A stretch of 46,677 nucleotides of DNA from an uncultured Peptococcaceae bacterium (lineage in GTDB: Bacteria > Bacillota > Peptococcia > Peptococcales > Peptococcaceae): NCBI GenBank assembly GCA_947254645.1, contig CAMYDW010000013.1, forward strand, positions 1-46,677. The letters run 5' to 3'. Below are positions 15,618 through 26,400 of this stretch, one piece after another. The notes beneath the pieces are model-generated. The model saw only the letters and a program-made list of their open reading frames with translations, was not told where the DNA came from and made no database searches. A program made the position numbers and the translations under genes. Each line of letters opens with the position of its first letter. Position 1 is the stretch's first letter.

Positions 15618-16681
15618 TGAATATTGTTATTGCCATTTTATTGCTTGGCATTCTTGTAGCAGTACATGAATTTGGTCATTTCATTGTGGCAAAAATATCA
15701 GGTATGTACGTTGAAAAATTCAGTATTGGTGTGGGTCCTAAGATTGCTTCATTCCAAAAAGGTGAAACTGAATATGTTTTTAGTGTCATTCCAGCTGGGG
15801 GCTTTGTAAGTGTGCGTGGTGTTACTGGCGAGGATGATGAACATGCTAATCTAGAGGATCCGAGACTATTCCAAAATCGTCCGATTATTCACCGCATTCT
15901 TTTTACCATTGCTGGGCCTTTGATGAATTTTATTTTTGCAATAGCCTTGTTGATGGCTTCTTATATGGCGTTAGGCATTGAAGTGCCTAATTATCATTCC
16001 CCTGCTATTATAGACCAAGTGACAAAAGGAGAAGCAGCGGATAAAGCTGGTTTAAAAAAAGGTGATCAGATCCTAACAATGGATGAGAAAACGATTTCTG
16101 AATGGAATAATGTCGATGACATTATGAAAGAATATGATTCAGGTAGTATCGAAATCACTTTTTTAAGAAATCATGAAGTTTTAAACACCACTCTTTCTCC
16201 ATCCTATAATGAAACCCTTAACCGTCATGCTATAGGGGTGCAAAAAAGGATTGAAAAAAACCACAAAGAAGTAACTTTAGGGGAAGCCTGGAATCAATCA
16301 GTTGTTATCACTGCACGAATGAGCACCTTGATTCTTAATGCGGTAGGTGATTTAATCACTCGTAAGACAGCTGTTAATGATGCCGAGGGAGGACTGTCTG
16401 GTCCAGTTGGTATTGTCAATGCCATTGACAATAGCTTGGAGCAGGGGATTTGGAATGTGATTACCTTGATGTCCTTATTCTCAATTAACTTTGGTTTATT
16501 GAATATGTTGCCTATACCTGCATTGGATGGAAGTCGTTTTCTTTTTCTGGTAATAGAGGGCATACGAGGCTTACCGGTTTCAACAGAAAAAGAGAGTCTT
16601 GTAAATTTTGTTGGATTTGTGGCATTGATGCTATTAATGATTTATGTGACATATAATGATATCTTGAGACTTGTCAATTAA
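15617..16681 (+). CDS. rseP: RIP-type zinc metalloprotease (site-2 protease)
   Basis: Intramembrane protease that cleaves anti-sigma factors or signal-peptide remnants inside the membrane. The zinc motif HEFGH is at residues 18-22 in the first membrane segment, a PDZ domain spans about residues 115-195 (KAGLKKGDQILTMD), and the second active-site motif is NMLPIPALDG near residue 290. About four membrane segments, 354 residues. ATG overlaps the dxr stop (TAATG). Confidence 0.95.
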   Translation: MNIVIAILLLGILVAVHEFGHFIVAKISGMYVEKFSIGVGPKIASFQKGETEYVFSVIPAGGFVSVRGVTGEDDEHANLEDPRLFQNRPIIHRILFTIAGPLMNFIFAIALLMASYMALGIEVPNYHSPAIIDQVTKGEAADKAGLKKGDQILTMDEKTISEWNNVDDIMKEYDSGSIEITFLRNHEVLNTTLSPSYNETLNRHAIGVQKRIEKNHKEVTLGEAWNQSVVITARMSTLILNAVGDLITRKTAVNDAEGGLSGPVGIVNAIDNSLEQGIWNVITLMSLFSINFGLLNMLPIPALDGSRFLFLVIEGIRGLPVSTEKESLVNFVGFVALMLLMIYVTYNDILRLVN

Positions 16682-16693
16682 AGGAGTGGGGCT

Positions 16694-17749
16694 ATGAGAA
16701 GACAAACTCAATCTTTTAAAGTAAGAGATATTGGAATAGGTTCAGCGTATCCAGTGACGATACAATCCATGACTAATACCGATTCTCATGATGTGGAAGC
16801 CACCTTGAGTCAAGTAAGTGCACTGGCAAAAGCAGGCGCAGACATTGTACGCGTGGCCATTCCTGACTTAGCTGCTGTTGATTGTGTTAGTGAGGTTAGC
16901 AGAAAAAGTCCCGTGCCTATTGTTGGAGATGTTCACTTTGACTATCGCATAGCAATAGGTGCATTGGAAAAAGGGGTAGATGCGGTTCGTATTAACCCCG
17001 GCAATATAGGCGGTCTAGATAAATTTAAAAAAGTGATTGATGTTGCTAAAACAGTAGATGCACCAATTCGTATTGGGGTCAATTCAGGTTCGATTGAAAA
17101 AGATATTTTAGAAAAATACGGACATCCTTGTGCTGAGGCTATGGTAGAGAGCATTGAGAAATATGTTCATTTTTGTGAAGAGCAATCTTATAGAAAAATT
17201 GTTTTGTCCGTTAAATCCTCTGATGTACCGACGATGATAGAAGTTAATAAATTAGCTGCAGAAAAACTAGATTATCCTATTCATTTAGGTGTGACAGAAG
17301 CTGGGACGATTCGCGGTGGCATGATTAAATCATCTGTTGGTATAGGGGCCTTGCTTGCTGAAGGCATTGGCGATACGATACGCGTATCTATCACTGGGGA
17401 TCCTTTAAATGAAATTCCGATTGCTTTAGGTATTTTACGCTCACTACATTTAAGAAAACAAGGTGTTGATATTATTTCTTGCCCTACTTGTGGTAGAACA
17501 AAAATAGATTTGGCTCATTTAGCAGATCAAGTAGAATCCCTTTGTGCCGACATTCATCAGCCTCTTAAGGTGGCTGTAATGGGGTGTGTTGTAAATGGTC
17601 CTGGTGAAGCAAAAGAGGCTGATATTGGTATTGCTGGTGGCAATAATAGCGGCATTATCTTTAAAAAAGGTGAAATTATTAAACGTTGTGACGAAGAAGA
17701 ATTGCTGCCAGCTTTTAGAGCTGAGCTATTAAAGTTATTAGGTGAATAA
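16694..17749 (+). CDS. ispG: 4-hydroxy-3-methylbut-2-en-1-yl diphosphate synthase (flavodoxin/ferredoxin)
   Basis: [4Fe-4S] enzyme of the MEP pathway. The 351-residue short bacterial form shows TIQSMTNTDSHDVEAT at the N-terminus, VDAVRINPGNIG, and the cluster cysteines in SCPTCGRTKIDL and MGCVVNGPGEA. Ribosome binding site AAGGAG 9 bases before ATG, 12 bases after rseP. An oxygen-sensitive cluster enzyme fits the anaerobic picture. Confidence 0.97.
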   Translation: MRRQTQSFKVRDIGIGSAYPVTIQSMTNTDSHDVEATLSQVSALAKAGADIVRVAIPDLAAVDCVSEVSRKSPVPIVGDVHFDYRIAIGALEKGVDAVRINPGNIGGLDKFKKVIDVAKTVDAPIRIGVNSGSIEKDILEKYGHPCAEAMVESIEKYVHFCEEQSYRKIVLSVKSSDVPTMIEVNKLAAEKLDYPIHLGVTEAGTIRGGMIKSSVGIGALLAEGIGDTIRVSITGDPLNEIPIALGILRSLHLRKQGVDIISCPTCGRTKIDLAHLADQVESLCADIHQPLKVAVMGCVVNGPGEAKEADIGIAGGNNSGIIFKKGEIIKRCDEEELLPAFRAELLKLLGE

Positions 17750-17751
17750 AT

Positions 17752-17785
17752 AAGCATCTTCTTGCTCCGAGCAAGGGATGCTTTT
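17752..17785 (+). terminator. weak terminator between ispG and proS
   Basis: AAGCATC-TT-CTTGCT and AGCAAG-GGATGCTT form a bulged stem around CCG with only four T after it. Probably partial, since proS has no obvious promoter of its own. Confidence 0.6.
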
Positions 17786-17820
17786 GTGTGAATAAACAAA
17801 TTTTGGAGGTTGATTTATAG

Positions 17821-19521
17821 ATGAAAATGAAATTAGCATTAATTCCTACACTACGTGATATTCCAGCAGAAGCAGTCATACCAAGCCATCAATTTTTATT
17901 GAAGGCTGGTTACATTCAAAAAGTAGCTGCTGGTATGTATACCTATCTTCCTCTAGGAAAAAGAGTGTTGGCGAACGTGGAAAAAATCATTCGTGAGGAA
18001 ATGGATGCTTTTGACTGTCAAGAAATTTTAATGCCAATTGTTCAACCAGCAGAACTATGGGAAGAATCAGGACGTTGGGGTGCATATGGTGCTGAAATGA
18101 TTCGCGTAACAGATAGACATAACCGCGAATTTTGCTTAGGGCCAACTCACGAAGAAGTTGTAACTGATGCTGTAAGACAAGTAGTGAAAAGTTATAAACA
18201 GCTACCACTTCGTCTTTATCAAATTCAAAATAAATATAGAGATGAGCGTCGTCCACGTTTTGGTTTAATGCGTGGTCGTGAATTTGTCATGAAGGATATG
18301 TACTCTTTTGATATTGACACCAACGGTTTAGATAAAGCTTATGATGATATGTATCAAGCTTATAGTAATGTATTTAGCCGTTGTGGCTTGGATTTTCGTG
18401 CTGTATTAGCGGATAGCGGACAAATAGGCGGAGGGTATACCCATGAATTTATGGTTTTAGCTGAAAATGGCGAAGGAACCATTGCATTTTGTGATTCCTG
18501 TGACTATGCAGCAAATATAGAAATTGCTGAAGCAAAACCTCATGCTTGCGAAGATGCACATGTAGATGCAGCAATTGAAAAAACTTCTACCCCGAATATT
18601 GGTACAATTGATGAAGTGACAACATTTTTAAATTTGCGTCCTGAGGATACAATAAAGAGCGTTCTTATGAATGCGGACGGTAAATTAATTATGGTTTTGG
18701 TGCGTGGTGATAGAGAAGTTAATGATGTTAAGGTACAACACATCCACCCATGCATGAATTTAGAAATGGCAGATGAAGCACTTATCGTGGAAACTATTGG
18801 AGCACATCCTGGTTCTTTAGGTCCAGTTGGTATAAAAAATATTCCTATTTATGCTGATTTCGAACTACAAGGTAGAACTGGTCTATGCTGCGGGGCCAAT
18901 GAAGATGATTATCACATTGTAAATGTAAGTATGAGCCGGGATTTACCAGATGTGACTTATCATGACCTTAGAATGCTTGAAGAAGGAGAAACTTGTCCTC
19001 ATTGTGGTGGTGTAATCAAAACAGCTCGTGGTATTGAAGTTGGACAAATTTTTAAACTTGGTACAAAATACTCTGAAGCACTTCATGCAACGGTCCTTAA
19101 TGATGAAGGAAAGAGCGTCGTTTTACAAATGGGATGTTATGGGATTGGCGTAAGTCGCGTTCTTTCAGCTACTGTTGAACAGCATCATGATGACAAAGGG
19201 ATTATTTGGCCAAAAGCATTGGCTCCATATAAGGCAAGTATTATTATTGTTAATATAAAAGTTGAAACTCAAAATGAAATGGCTCTTTCTATTTATGAGG
19301 CGCTACAAAAAAATGGTTTGGAAACCTTGCTTGATGATAGAAATGAACGTGCTGGTGTGAAATTTAACGATGCTGATCTTATTGGTTTGCCAGTGAGAAT
19401 TACAGTAGGGAAAAAATCTAAAGAGGGTATCGTAGAATTTAAATTTAGAAATAATGATGAAATAGAAGAATTAACAGTAGACGAAGCAATCAAAAAAGTA
19501 ATTGAATACTATCGAATGTAA
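17821..19521 (+). CDS. proS: prolyl-tRNA synthetase (bacterial type with editing domain)
   Basis: Class II synthetase charging tRNA-Pro. The 566-residue protein has motif 1 around YTYLPLGKRVLANVEKIIREE, motif 2 at IQNKYRDERRPRFGLMRGREF, an inserted YbaK-like editing domain at about residues 225-385, motif 3 near GCYGIGVSRVLSA, and the C-terminal anticodon-binding domain. Length matches the bacterial type. A second ATG lies two codons later; the first was kept, with GGAGG about 11 bases before it. polC follows after 15 bases. Confidence 0.97.
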   Translation: MKMKLALIPTLRDIPAEAVIPSHQFLLKAGYIQKVAAGMYTYLPLGKRVLANVEKIIREEMDAFDCQEILMPIVQPAELWEESGRWGAYGAEMIRVTDRHNREFCLGPTHEEVVTDAVRQVVKSYKQLPLRLYQIQNKYRDERRPRFGLMRGREFVMKDMYSFDIDTNGLDKAYDDMYQAYSNVFSRCGLDFRAVLADSGQIGGGYTHEFMVLAENGEGTIAFCDSCDYAANIEIAEAKPHACEDAHVDAAIEKTSTPNIGTIDEVTTFLNLRPEDTIKSVLMNADGKLIMVLVRGDREVNDVKVQHIHPCMNLEMADEALIVETIGAHPGSLGPVGIKNIPIYADFELQGRTGLCCGANEDDYHIVNVSMSRDLPDVTYHDLRMLEEGETCPHCGGVIKTARGIEVGQIFKLGTKYSEALHATVLNDEGKSVVLQMGCYGIGVSRVLSATVEQHHDDKGIIWPKALAPYKASIIIVNIKVETQNEMALSIYEALQKNGLETLLDDRNERAGVKFNDADLIGLPVRITVGKKSKEGIVEFKFRNNDEIEELTVDEAIKKVIEYYRM

Positions 19522-19536
19522 CTAGGTGATTTTTTG

Positions 19537-22500
19537 ATGAATTCACAAGTAGAAGGGCGTCCAAATGCGTTGAAATCGGATGCCCTTCTGAACATTAAAC
19601 GCATAAAAAAAGTTGAAATTTATAATGCAAAGCAAGCCATCATACTATATGTGGATCTACCATACATGATTGATTTTGAGACCTATGAAAAAGTGGAAGC
19701 TTTTTATGGACAGTGCTTTAGAGAATTTTACAAAGATAGTTTTGAAAATTCTTTCTCGATGACCATCATTCCAATCATTAAAAATGTATCTATTGAGGCG
19801 CTTGTTGAAGAAAAAGATATACTTTTGAAAATTTTAAGTAAAGAATATGATATTTGGAGAATCAAACAATTTATACAGCTAGAATGTCGTGAAAAAAATA
19901 TCGTGGAATTACTTTGCTCAAATGTAGTTGCGCTGAACACTTATTTTAAACAACCAACAATATTATCGAAATTATCTTATTTGATTAATGAAATATCAGA
20001 ACACAAAGTAAAGGTCATTTCTAATTATCAAGAAGACGGTAATTTAGAAGAAGTTCCAGATGATTATTTCAGCCCAATGAAGCAATTTCAGGCAATTGCT
20101 CGGAAAACACCAGATTCAAATTTTGTGGCATCTTCAAAGACATCGAACGCAAATGGAAACTGTAAAATTTTGAAACATATTAATGCACCAGTCACTCCAA
20201 TTAACGAAATTATTGAAGAGGAAAAAAGTGTTTGTATTTCTGGCGCAATTTTTAATTTAGAAAGTCGAACGCTTAAGACAGAAAAAACTTTATTCAGTTT
20301 TTATATCACTGATCAAAATGATACGATTGGGTGTAAAGTCTTTGTACCACAAAAAGATCTTGAAGACGTAGAATCTATCTTAAAAAATGCCTCTGCACTA
20401 AAGGTCATGGGAAAGGTAGAGCATGATCATTTTTCGAATGAGTTAACAATGACTGCATTTCAAATTAATCAAACTGTTTTGGCCTGTCGTGTGGAACATT
20501 CTCAAGATAAACGTGTGGAACTCCATTTACATACTAAAATGAGTAGTATGGATGGAGTAAGTGATTTGAAAACACTTATTCAAACAGCCCATCAATTTGG
20601 ACATCCAGCTGTGGCAATTACAGATCACGGCGTAGTGCAATCTTTTCCTGATGCATACAGTATCGGAAAGAAACTTGGAATTAAAATTATTTATGGGGTA
20701 GAAGCCTATATTATTGATGATGAAATACCTGAACAAAAACTGAATAAGCATCGTACTTATCACTGTATTATTTTGGCAAAAAATGAAACTGGCTTGCGCA
20801 ACCTATATCGATTAGTGACAGAATCCCATCTTAGATATTTTCAACGACGTCCACGTATTCCTAAGAGATTAATCAACTATGCTCGTGAAGGACTTGTTAT
20901 TGGGAGCGCTTGTGAAGCCGGAGAGCTCATGCGATATCTTGTTGAGCACCCAAATGATTTGGACGGTTTAGAAAAATTAGCTACATTTTATGACTACATT
21001 GAAATTCAACCAATTGCAAACAATTATTTCATGCTTAGAAAAGGCTTGGTAGAAAGTGAAGATGACCTAAGAAAGTTAAATATCGCTCTATTTAATTTAG
21101 GGAAAAAAATGAATAAACCTGTTGTAGCAACCTGTGATGTTCATTTTGCTAATGCAGAGGATGCGGTTTATAGAGCTATTTTAATGAAAAGTAAGGGCTT
21201 TAAGGACGCAGAAGAGCAGGCACCGTTGTACTATCGTACAACAGAAGAAATGCTAGCTGAATTTTCTTATCTAGGTGAAGAAGAAGCTCGTAATGTTGTT
21301 GTGGTGAATAGCAATAAAATTATTGAGGACTTTGAAGACTTAAATCCAGTTCCGACAGTTCTACATGCACCTTTTATCGAAGGTGCAGAAGAACAAATAC
21401 GAGACCTTACCATGACCAAAGCCATAAATCTTTATGGTAATCCATTGCCGGAACTGATTGAGAAAAGAGTCAATAAAGAATTGGATGCGATTATTGGCAA
21501 TGGATATGCAGTGTTGTATCTCATCGCACATAAACTGGTAAAAAATTCTAATGAAAATGGTTATGTAGTAGGCTCACGTGGGTCAGTCGGATCTTCTGTT
21601 GTTGCTTATTTTACGGATATTACAGAAGTCAATGCTTTGCCGCCTCATTATAGATGTCCAAATTGTCAATTCAATCAGTTTAATGAAACAGGAGAATTTG
21701 GATCAGGTGCAGATATGCCTGATAAAAGTTGCCCGCATTGTGGTACACCACTGATTAAAGATGGGTTCGATATTCCTTTTGAAATTTTTATGGGCTTTAA
21801 AGGTGATAAAATCCCAGATATTGATTTGAACTTCTCTGGGGATTATCAAGCAGGTGCCCATAGTTATACAGAAGAATTATTTGGTAAAGATAATGTATTT
21901 CGTGCTGGTACCATTGCAACAGTAGCTGAAAAAACAGCATATGGATATGTAAAAAAATATTTTGACGAAATCGAGGTAAAAAAAAGAGAAGCTGAGATCA
22001 ACAGACTAAAAATGGGATGTACTGGGGTAAAAAGAACAACGGGTCAGCATCCTGGTGGATTGGTTGTTGTACCAAAAGGTATCGATGTGCACGATTTTAG
22101 TCCGTTGCAGCGTCCAGCAGATGATGTAAAAACCGAAACTGTAACAACACATTTTGACTATCATAAAATTGATCAAGGCCTAGTTAAGCTTGACATTCTG
22201 GGACACGATGATCCAACCGTCATTAAGATGTTAGGCGATTTAACTGGTATTAATCCAACGACCGTTTCATTAGATGATTCTGAAACCCTTTCACTCTTTT
22301 CTGGTATTGAACCATTACAGGCAGATGAAAAGAGGCTGAATACCAAGATTGCTACTTACGGCATACCAGAATTCAATACGAGTTTTGTTCGACAAATGCT
22401 AGAAGATACAATGCCTTCATCATTTTCTGACTTGCTTAGAATCAGTGGATTCTCTCACGGTACAGATGTATGGCTAAACAATGCACAAGAAATTATTAAA

Positions 22501-23241
22501 AATAATATTGCACCTGTTTCACATACCATTTCTACTCGTGATGATATTATGCTTTTCTTAGTACAGCATGGGATGGAAGAAGGTATTTCCTTCAAAATCA
22601 TGGAAGGCGTGCGAAAGGGAAAGGGACTTACCGCAGAGCAAGAAGAGGCAATGCGTGCCTCTCATATCCCTGAATGGTATATTGAATCTTGTAAAAAAAT
22701 TAAATATCTTTTTCCGAAAGCACATGCGGTTGCTTATGTCATGATGGCCTTTCGTATAGCATGGTTCAAGATCAACCATCCATTGGCCTTTTATGCAAGT
22801 TATTTCACCGTGCGTGGTATTGAGGAATTTGATGTTGCAATACTACAACAAGGTGAACAAGTAGTAAGGGATGCAATTTTAGCTCTCTATAATAAAGAAA
22901 CGGGAATGTCTGCGAAGGAAAAAAGCCAGGTGACTGTTTTTGAAGTTGCTCTTGAACTTTATGTAAGAGGATATACGATACATCCAATAGACCTACATGA
23001 ATCAGATGCAAAGATTTTTAAAATAAAAGATAATGGCCTTTTGCCACCGTTGATTAGTGTGGCTGGACTTGGGCTTTCTCAGGCTGAAGATATTATCCGA
23101 GGAAGAGAAGACAGAGAATATATTTCTATAGAAGATCTAAAGAAACGTGGTAAAGTTGGCGATGCTCTAGTCGATAAATTGAAAGAATTAGGCGTTGTAA
23201 GTAATTTGCCTGATCAAAATCAAATATCATTATTCTCATAA
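19537..23241 (+). CDS. polC: PolC-type DNA polymerase III alpha subunit lacking the exonuclease domain
   Basis: Replicative polymerase of low-GC Gram-positive bacteria. Order seen in the 1234 residues: N-terminal domain, OB-fold (about 215-315), PHP domain beginning at HLHTKMSSMDG (about 330), zinc site CPNCQ...CPHCG (about 707-735), catalytic PDIDLNFSG (about 760), CTGVKRTTGQHPGG, RKGKGL, KIKYLFPKAHAVAYV, and a C-terminal helix-hairpin region. Canonical PolC (about 1435 residues) has a DnaQ-like exonuclease inserted in the PHP domain. Here IIYGVEAYIID runs within about 20 residues into RTYHCIILAKNETG, so the insert and its DxE motif are absent. ATG at 19537 has better spacing from AGGTG than the TTG one codon earlier. 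Confidence 0.96.
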   Translation: MNSQVEGRPNALKSDALLNIKRIKKVEIYNAKQAIILYVDLPYMIDFETYEKVEAFYGQCFREFYKDSFENSFSMTIIPIIKNVSIEALVEEKDILLKILSKEYDIWRIKQFIQLECREKNIVELLCSNVVALNTYFKQPTILSKLSYLINEISEHKVKVISNYQEDGNLEEVPDDYFSPMKQFQAIARKTPDSNFVASSKTSNANGNCKILKHINAPVTPINEIIEEEKSVCISGAIFNLESRTLKTEKTLFSFYITDQNDTIGCKVFVPQKDLEDVESILKNASALKVMGKVEHDHFSNELTMTAFQINQTVLACRVEHSQDKRVELHLHTKMSSMDGVSDLKTLIQTAHQFGHPAVAITDHGVVQSFPDAYSIGKKLGIKIIYGVEAYIIDDEIPEQKLNKHRTYHCIILAKNETGLRNLYRLVTESHLRYFQRRPRIPKRLINYAREGLVIGSACEAGELMRYLVEHPNDLDGLEKLATFYDYIEIQPIANNYFMLRKGLVESEDDLRKLNIALFNLGKKMNKPVVATCDVHFANAEDAVYRAILMKSKGFKDAEEQAPLYYRTTEEMLAEFSYLGEEEARNVVVVNSNKIIEDFEDLNPVPTVLHAPFIEGAEEQIRDLTMTKAINLYGNPLPELIEKRVNKELDAIIGNGYAVLYLIAHKLVKNSNENGYVVGSRGSVGSSVVAYFTDITEVNALPPHYRCPNCQFNQFNETGEFGSGADMPDKSCPHCGTPLIKDGFDIPFEIFMGFKGDKIPDIDLNFSGDYQAGAHSYTEELFGKDNVFRAGTIATVAEKTAYGYVKKYFDEIEVKKREAEINRLKMGCTGVKRTTGQHPGGLVVVPKGIDVHDFSPLQRPADDVKTETVTTHFDYHKIDQGLVKLDILGHDDPTVIKMLGDLTGINPTTVSLDDSETLSLFSGIEPLQADEKRLNTKIATYGIPEFNTSFVRQMLEDTMPSSFSDLLRISGFSHGTDVWLNNAQEIIKNNIAPVSHTISTRDDIMLFLVQHGMEEGISFKIMEGVRKGKGLTAEQEEAMRASHIPEWYIESCKKIKYLFPKAHAVAYVMMAFRIAWFKINHPLAFYASYFTVRGIEEFDVAILQQGEQVVRDAILALYNKETGMSAKEKSQVTVFEVALELYVRGYTIHPIDLHESDAKIFKIKDNGLLPPLISVAGLGLSQAEDIIRGREDREYISIEDLKKRGKVGDALVDKLKELGVVSNLPDQNQISLFS

Positions 23242-23315
23242 GAAAGATTCTGCACGAGTCAAAAATCTATTAAAAAAAATTATTAAAATAATTTGAGCAC
23301 TTTACTTTGAGATAA

Positions 23316-23358
23316 AATTTACTTATTGATGGTGAATTTTTTATTGGATAAGTAAATT
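23316..23358 (+). promoter_or_regulatory. inverted repeat at the nifJ promoter, candidate operator
   Basis: AATTTACTTAT (23316-23326) and its exact complement ATAAGTAAATT (23348-23358) are 21 bases apart, with centres about three helical turns apart. The right arm runs into the -35 box. The rest of the 187-base gap holds only AT-rich sequence. A regulator binding here would affect nifJ; none is known from the window. Confidence 0.4.
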
Positions 23359-23385
23359 GTATTGGAAATAAATTTGTGCTAAAAT
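23357..23385 (+). promoter_or_regulatory. promoter of nifJ
   Basis: TTGTAT (23357-23362), a 17-base spacer and TAAAAT (23380-23385), about 44 bases before the start codon. Confidence 0.65.
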
Positions 23386-23428
23386 AATTTAAGAAGAGGT
23401 AGGAAAATTATTTGGAGGAGGACTAAAA

Positions 23429-26400
23429 TTGTCTAAAAAAACCATGAAAACAATGGATGGTAATACTGCTGCGGCTCACGTGTCTTATATGTTTACTGAC
23501 GTTGCTGCAATCTATCCTATTACGCCTTCATCTCCGATGGCAGAAAAAGTTGATATCTGGAGTGCACAAGGTAAGAAAAACTTATTTAACCAAACTGTTA
23601 AAGTCGTAGAAATGGAATCTGAAGCAGGTGCTGCAGGCGCTGTTCACGGCTCATTAACTGCAGGTGCGTTAACTTCAACCTATACTTCTTCCCAAGGTTT
23701 ATTGTTGATGCTCCCAGCTATGTACAAAATTGCTGGTGAATTATTGCCAACCGTATTCCAAGTAGCTGCTCGTGCTCTTGCTGGTCATGCTTTATCTATC
23801 TTTGGTGACCATGCGGACGTTATGGCATGCCGTGCAAGTGGTTTTGCTATGCTCGCATCTTCAAGTGTACAAGAAGTAATGGATTTAGGTTGTGTAGCAC
23901 AATTGTCTACATTGAAATCTCGTGTTCCATTTATGCATTTCTTTGATGGTTTCAGAACCTCTCATGAAATTCAAAAGATTGAAATGATTGACGATGAATT
24001 CTTAAAATCTCAAATTGATATGGATGCGGTAAACCGATTCCGTTCACTTGGGTTGAATCCAGAAAACCCTGTAACTAAGGGCACTAACCAAAACCCTGAT
24101 ATTTTCTTCCAACAAAAAGAAGCTGCAAATCCATTCTATGATAATGTTGTTGGAATCGTTGAAAATTACTGTGATGCAGTTTCTAAAGAAACTGGCCGTG
24201 ACTATAAGTTGTTTAACTACTATGGTGCTGAAGATGCTGAACACGTTGTTGTTGCAATGGGTTCTGTATGTGAAGCTTTAGAAGAAGTAGTAGATTACTT
24301 GATGGCTAAAGGTGAAAAAGTAGGTCTCTTGAAAATTCGCCTCTTTAGACCATTCTCATTGAAGCATTTCTTCGATGTAATGCCTAAGACTGTTAAGAGA
24401 ATTGCTGTTCTTGATCGTTCTAAAGAACCAGGTGCTCTTGGCGAAGCAGTATATGAAGATGTTATGACTGCTTTCTATGATTCTGATATGCATCCAATGA
24501 TTATCGGTGGTCGTTATGGTTTAGGCTCTAAGGACGTTACTCCAGCACAATTAATCGCTGTATATGACAACCTTAAAGCAGATCAACCAAAGAACCACTT
24601 TACTGTTGGTATCGTTGATGACGTTACTAATACTTCATTGGAAGTTGGTGCACCTGTTGTTACCAGTCCAGAAGATATCATTGCTTGCAAATTCTGGGGC
24701 TATGGGTCTGATGGTACTGTTGGTGCAAATAAAGATGCTATCAAAATCATTGGTGACAACACCGATATGTATGCACAAGGTTATTTCTCTTATGACTCTA
24801 AGAAGAGTGGTGGCGTAACTCAATCTTCTTTGCGTTTTGGTAAGAGTAAAATTCGTGCAACTTACGAAATTGACCAAGCTGACTACATCGCTTGCCATAA
24901 ATCAAGCTATTTGTACAACTACGATGTTCTTGAAGGCTTAAAAGCAGGTGGTACATTCTTATTGAACTGCACCTGGAGCCCAGAAGAATTAGAAGAACAT
25001 TTGCCAGCTAATGTAAAGCGTTACATTGCAGAAAACAATATTAAGTTCTACACCATTGATGCTGCAGGCGTAGCTCAAGAAGTTGGTTTAGGCAACCGTA
25101 CAAACATGGTTACTCAAACTGCATTCTTCAAATTAACTGGTGTTATTCCATTTGAAGAAGCTGTTCAACTTTTGAAAGATGCTATTAAGAAAACCTATGG
25201 CAAAAAAGGTGATGCAGTTGTTAATATGAACTGTGCAGCTGTAGATAAAGCTATCGAAGTACTCCATGCTGTAGAAGTTCCAGCTTCATGGGCTACTATT
25301 TCTGATGATGAAGATAAAACTGTTCATTGCAGTGCTGAACCTGAATTCATCAAGAAAATTTTCCGTCCAATGATTGCAATGCAAGGTAATAAATTACCTA
25401 CTAGCGCATTTGTAGGTATTGAAGATGGACGTTATCCTGCAGGTACTACTAAATTTGAAAAACGTATGCCAGCATTATTCGTTCCTGAATGGAAACCTGA
25501 AAATTGTATTCAATGTAACCAATGTTCTTTGGTTTGCCCTCATGCTGTTATTCGTCCATTCTTGTTAGATGAAAATGAAGTTGCTAATGCACCAGAAGGC
25601 ATGAAAACCATTAAAGCAATGGGTAAAGAATTCGAAAGTTTACAATTCAGAATGCAAATTAGTCCAATGGACTGCTTAGGTTGCGGCAGCTGTGTAAATA
25701 CTTGCCCAGCGAAAGAAAAAGCTCTTCAAATGGTTCCAGTTGAAAAAGCTGCATCTGAAGAACGTGCAAACTGGAGTTATATGACTCATAAGGTATCCAA
25801 CAAAGCAGAACTTACAAACACTAAGACTGCCAAAGGTAGCCAATTCAAAACGCCATTGCTTGAATTCTCTGGCGCATGCGCTGGTTGTGGTGAAACTCCA
25901 TATGCTAAATTATTGACTCAATTATTTGGCGAACGTATGGTAATTGCAAATGCTACAGGTTGCTCTTCAATCTGGGGTGCTGCTGCTCCATCTACTCCAT
26001 ACACTACTAATGCTAAGGGCCAAGGCCCAGCATGGCAAAACTCTTTGTTTGAAAACAATGCTGAGTTTGGTATGGGTATGGCTGTAGCTGATGCACAAAT
26101 GAAAGAAAAAATCACTTACCTCTGTGGTGTTATTGCTGAAGGCGACTACAGTGCTGCAATGAAGGAAGCTGCTGCTAAATGGTTAGAAGCAACTCCAGCA
26201 CGTGATATTCAAGCGAATGCTGCTGCAAGTGATGTTATTGTTGCAGAATTAGAAGCTGTAGCTGATAAAGATGAATATCTCACTGATTTAGATGGTGTGA
26301 AAGGTTTCTTGAAAATCCGTTCACAATGGATTTTAGGCGGCGACGGTTGGGCATATGACATTGGTTATGGTGGTTTAGACCATGTATTAGCAAGTGGTGA

